Shown piece by piece: positions 61,223 to 64,000 of a stretch of DNA of 64,000 nucleotides. The notes beneath the pieces are model-generated. The model saw nothing but the letters and a program-made list of their open reading frames with translations. It was not told where the DNA came from and made no database searches. A program made the position numbers and the translations under genes. The stretch spans positions 434,001 to 498,000 of the forward strand of contig CBDDEE010000032.1 in NCBI GenBank assembly GCA_965226855.1, in the 5' to 3' direction. Within the stretch, counting starts at the first letter, position 1; each line of letters begins with the position of its first letter. Source of the stretch: JAUXJB01 sp965226855 (GTDB lineage Bacteria; Myxococcota_A; UBA9160; SZUA-336).

Positions 61223-62181
61223 GGCAGCAGTTCTTCGAGGGGCAGCGGGAGCCGGACTGGATCCGGCTGGCCGGAATTCTCGACGGCCTTGATGCCGGCC
61301 GGCGGGTCGATGGGCACGCCTTTCCGAGTCTGTACCGCCAGCTGTGCAGGGATCTCGCGCTGGCCCGGGACCGCCAATTCGGTGGGCACCTGATCGACCG
61401 GCTGAACGGGCTCGCCCTGCGAGGGCACGACTGGCTGTATCGGGCGCGTTCCCGAAGCTCTCCCCGCCTGCTGCGATTTCTCAGCACGGAGTTTCCGCGC
61501 GCGGTTCGTGCGGAGTGGCGCATCGTCACCTGCATGGCCGTGCTCTTCGTCGGCTTCGCGCTGGGACTGCTCTGGCTGGTGCAGGCGAACCCGGATCTCA
61601 TCCACAGCTTCGTAGGTCAGGAGCGACTGCGCGAGCTCGAGGAGATGTACGACCCGTCCGCCAGCCACATCGGCGTGCCGCGTGGCTACGACGACGATGT
61701 GATGATGTTCGGCTACTACATCCTGAACAACGTTGGCATCGCGTTCCGGACCTTTGCCAGCGGGCTGCTCTTTGGTGTGGGGAGCCTTTTCTTCGTAGCC
61801 GGGAACGGCGCCTACTTGGGCCTGATCGCGAGTCACCTCTCCAACCTGGGCTACGGCTCGACCTTCTACCCGTTCGTGTTCGGTCACGCTCCCTTCGAGC
61901 TGACGGCCATTGTGCTGTCGGGCGCAGCGGGGATGAAGCTCGGACTCGCCCTGCTCTCGCCAGGGTCACGCAGTCGCATCCAGGCCCTGCGCGAGGCGCT
62001 CGCAGGCAGCATCCTGATCCTCTACGGGGCGGCATGCATGCTGCTCGTCGCTGCCGTCATCGAGGCCTTCTGGTCGAGCAGTGCGCTGCTCCCGGCTTCG
62101 GTCAAGCTCGGAGTCGGGAGCGTCCTCTGGATCGCGGTGACCGCCTACCTAGTCGCTGCAGGCCGGACCCGTGCAGACTGA
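61219..62181 (+). CDS. SpoIIM-family (stage II sporulation M-like) membrane protein
   Basis: This is a 320-residue protein with about five membrane helices. It shows TEFPRAVRAEWRIVTCMAVLFVGFALGLL, then NNVGIAFRTFASGLLFGVGSLFFVAGNGAYLGL and GHAPFELTAIVLSGAAGMKLGLAL, the DUF95/SpoIIM pattern. In Firmicutes it works in engulfment. In Gram-negatives it accompanies RDD and MoxR genes with unknown role. It overlaps both neighbours (4 bases and 11 bases). Confidence 0.9.
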   Translation: MRQQFFEGQREPDWIRLAGILDGLDAGRRVDGHAFPSLYRQLCRDLALARDRQFGGHLIDRLNGLALRGHDWLYRARSRSSPRLLRFLSTEFPRAVRAEWRIVTCMAVLFVGFALGLLWLVQANPDLIHSFVGQERLRELEEMYDPSASHIGVPRGYDDDVMMFGYYILNNVGIAFRTFASGLLFGVGSLFFVAGNGAYLGLIASHLSNLGYGSTFYPFVFGHAPFELTAIVLSGAAGMKLGLALLSPGSRSRIQALREALAGSILILYGAACMLLVAAVIEAFWSSSALLPASVKLGVGSVLWIAVTAYLVAAGRTRAD

Positions 62182-63628
62182 GAACATCCGCGCCTCGCTT
62201 CGCCCCCGTGCCGGCTGGGAGGCCGTCGATCTTGGCTTTCGCATGGCCAGGGTCTGGTGGCGCGCCCTCTTCGGGGCCTGGCTTGCGGTGGTGGTACCGA
62301 CTGCAATCCTGCTGAACTTCCTGTTCCAGGATTCGCTGGGGCTGGCAGCCTTCGCGCTCTGGCTGCTGAAGCCCGCCTTCGACCGGGTCGCGCTCTTCGT
62401 GCTGAGCGAAGCACTGTTCGGCCGCATCCCGAGCGTCACCGAGAGCCTGCGGGCGCTACCTGGCCTGCTGCGCACCGGGCTCGTGGGCTCGCTCAGCATC
62501 TACCGCCTGTCACCCATGCGCTCGCTCGTGCTTCCGGTGCTCCAGCTCGAGGGGCTCCGGGGTCGCGCGCGGCGCGATCGCGTGCGTCTTCTAGTGGGGC
62601 GCGAGTCCAACGTCGGCTTCGGGCTCATCGTGGCATGCCTCCACTTCGAGCTGCTGGTCGTTGGGCTGGGCTGCCTCTCCCTGATCTGGATCTTTCTGCC
62701 AGCGGGCGTCGATCTCGGGCCCCTGGAGCTGGCCTCGGCCTGGCTCTTCGCGGAGGGAGGCTGGCCGGTGGTTGCGGGGAACGCGGTGCTGGTGCTCGCC
62801 ATGAGCGCGATCGAGCCCTTCTACGTGGCGGCGGGCTTCTCCGTCTATCTCAACCGCCGGGTGTATCTCGAAGGCTGGGACATCGACCTGGAGTTTCGAA
62901 AGCTGGCCCGGAGAGCCGCGCCCCGCGCAGGTGCTGCAGCTGTCGGCGGCGGGATCGCACTGGCTCTGCTCCTGGTACCTACGGCGCAGGCGAGCGATTG
63001 CACGCAGCAGCCCCAGTCGGCAAAGGCCTGCATCGAGGCGATCATGGCGACTCCGGAGTTCGAGACGGTGCGCCGCGTCGAGCTCTGGGTGCCCAAGAAC
63101 GCTCCGGACGCGGGGGACCGCGCGACGGAGCCGTCGGGCCTCTCGGAGCTCGCCGAGCTGCTCGCCCTCCTGTTTCAGATCATGCTATGGGGTGCCGTTG
63201 CCCTCGCCCTGTTCGCGTTGCTGCGTCGGCTCTCGCAGCGGGCTCGGGACGAGGCGAGCGCGGAGGTGCGCGAGGGTCCCGAGATCACCCTGCGCCCGGC
63301 GCCCCGGTCCGAGCCGCTCCCGCTCGACCCGATCGGAGAGGCCAGGTCCCGCTTCGCCGAAGGAGACGCGATCGCCGCGCTGAGCCTGCTGTACCGAGGG
63401 GTACTGGCGTACCTGAGCGAGAGCCTAGGGCTGCGGCTGCCCGCGAGCGCGACCGAGGACGAGTGCACCCGTGCCGTGAGCGAGCGACTCGAGGCCGGGC
63501 TCGCGCGGGACTTCGCCGAGCTTGCCCGCAGCTGGCAGCGCTGCGCCTACGCGGGTCGTCGGCCCGAGCCCGCCGCGTTTCACCTGCTCTGCGAGCGTTG
63601 GGCCTCGCACTTCGGGGCGACCGGGTGA
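62171..63628 (+). CDS. Multi-helix membrane protein with C-terminal DUF4129
   Basis: This is a 485-residue protein. The N-terminal half has four or more hydrophobic helices (WWRALFGAWLAVVVPTAIL, LIVACLHFELLVVGLGCLSLIWIFL, VAGNAVLVLAMSAIEPFYVAAGF). A periplasmic stretch containing Cys follows, then another helix (LAELLALLFQIMLWGAVALALFAL). The C-terminal soluble domain (ARSRFAEGDAIAALSLLYRGVLAYLSE, CTRAVSERLEAGLARDFAELARSWQRCAYAGRRPEP) is DUF4129. It belongs to the RDD-SpoIIM-DUF4129-DUF4350 operon and is probably part of an inner-membrane assembly coupled to a MoxR ATPase. Confidence 0.88.
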   Translation: MQTENIRASLRPRAGWEAVDLGFRMARVWWRALFGAWLAVVVPTAILLNFLFQDSLGLAAFALWLLKPAFDRVALFVLSEALFGRIPSVTESLRALPGLLRTGLVGSLSIYRLSPMRSLVLPVLQLEGLRGRARRDRVRLLVGRESNVGFGLIVACLHFELLVVGLGCLSLIWIFLPAGVDLGPLELASAWLFAEGGWPVVAGNAVLVLAMSAIEPFYVAAGFSVYLNRRVYLEGWDIDLEFRKLARRAAPRAGAAAVGGGIALALLLVPTAQASDCTQQPQSAKACIEAIMATPEFETVRRVELWVPKNAPDAGDRATEPSGLSELAELLALLFQIMLWGAVALALFALLRRLSQRARDEASAEVREGPEITLRPAPRSEPLPLDPIGEARSRFAEGDAIAALSLLYRGVLAYLSESLGLRLPASATEDECTRAVSERLEAGLARDFAELARSWQRCAYAGRRPEPAAFHLLCERWASHFGATG

Positions 63629-64000
63629 GCCCGCACCAGAGGGCCTGGCTCGCGTGCACGGTAGCTCTCGCGCTCGGCGTGTATGGCTTTCTTCAGCTCT
63701 TCGAGAAGCGGGCCTTCGAGTTCGAGGTCGGCTTTCAGGGAGAGGCGGCAGCGAACCGCTACCTCGCTGCACAGCGCCTGCTCGAGCGGATGGGCCTGGA
63801 GGTGCGAAGCCTGAAGCTCGGGGAGCTCACGGCTCTTCCGCCCTCCACAGGAACCCTGATCCTCCCTACCGAGCGAGTGACGCTGTCGCGCGCGCGCGCG
63901 GGCCGGCTCAAGCGCTGGGTGGACCAGGGAGGTCACCTGATCGTGGTCACCTGGACGCTCTGGGACGAGGAGAATCGACGCGAGGATCCACTCCTCGATC
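63625..64000 (+). CDS. DUF4350-domain membrane protein, 5' part (cut by window end)
   Basis: It starts with GTG at 63625, overlapping the DUF4129 stop. An N-terminal membrane helix (WLACTVALALGVYGFLQLF) precedes the DUF4350 hallmark region: FQGEAAANRYLAAQRLLERMGLEVRSLKLGELTALPPSTGTLILPTERVTLS, then RLKRWVDQGGHLIVVTWT. The domain continues beyond the window. Downstream MoxR and DUF58 genes would be expected. Confidence 0.85.
   Translation, partial: MSPHQRAWLACTVALALGVYGFLQLFEKRAFEFEVGFQGEAAANRYLAAQRLLERMGLEVRSLKLGELTALPPSTGTLILPTERVTLSRARAGRLKRWVDQGGHLIVVTWTLWDEENRREDPLLD

Overview
The window is GC-rich chromosomal DNA from a Gram-negative bacterium. Evidence for an outer membrane includes OmpA, TonB/ExbBD and AsmA-like genes, LPS-core genes (a Kdo/WaaP-like kinase and a heptose-1-P adenylyltransferase) and several lipoproteins. 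Na+-NQR, a bacterial topoisomerase VI, two giant-to-small DxDxDG repeat proteins and a probable UGA-selenocysteine gene together suggest a Myxococcota/Desulfobacterota-type (former deltaproteobacterial) lineage. That placement is an inference; there is no rRNA in the window, and I found no tRNA gene.

Layout. 1-1.7 kb: the 3' end of an nqr operon (nqrF end, apbE carrying a frameshift, nqrM). 1.7-5.5 kb: a dienelactone hydrolase, a Tat-exported protein, a frameshifted comM/yifB and an M28/glutaminyl-cyclase-like lipoprotein. 5.5-14.6 kb: a coherent cell-envelope cluster. OmpA lipoprotein, vWA protein, ExbB and ExbD lie on the + strand. They converge on a minus-strand operon of TonB, a 1144-residue protein with about 42 calcium-loop-like repeats, and a smaller lipoprotein with 8 such repeats. 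15-28 kb: metabolic genes (patatin, NRDE/TANGO2, LPS kinase, folC, MaoC hydratase, GNAT, propionyl-CoA and acetoacetyl-CoA synthetases, asd). 28.2-31.3 kb: a PLP-dependent enzyme gene cleanly split by a 1264-bp IS5-type insertion with CTAA target duplication. 31.4-41 kb: nupC-thiE-ntrC-ntrB, moeA-mobA-like, hldE-type adenylyltransferase and an AsmA-like protein. 41-45.8 kb: an iron/redox block with fur, TPM/LemA genes, a Fur box and bfd. Next comes a small ArsC-like gene whose active-site position is an in-frame TGA followed by a SECIS-like hairpin, then an AGE-family epimerase. 47.2-50.3 kb: both subunits of DNA topoisomerase VI plus a small upstream ORF. 50.5-59.2 kb: small enzymes (Rieske, gloB, RecB-type nuclease, cysE, 2OG oxygenase, xth, NrtS-like, VOC, DUF455 ferritin-like, ATP-grasp, YciI). 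59.3-60.3 kb: an envelope-protein gene and a broken tandem duplicate of its 3' part. 60.5-64 kb: the RDD-SpoIIM-DUF4129-DUF4350 operon usually linked to MoxR/DUF58.

Two families of dispersed palindromic repeats (called A and B here) occupy gene ends across the window. One A copy has become the C-terminus of a protein. Two otherwise recognisable genes (apbE, comM) carry single small indels, which may be real or consensus errors.
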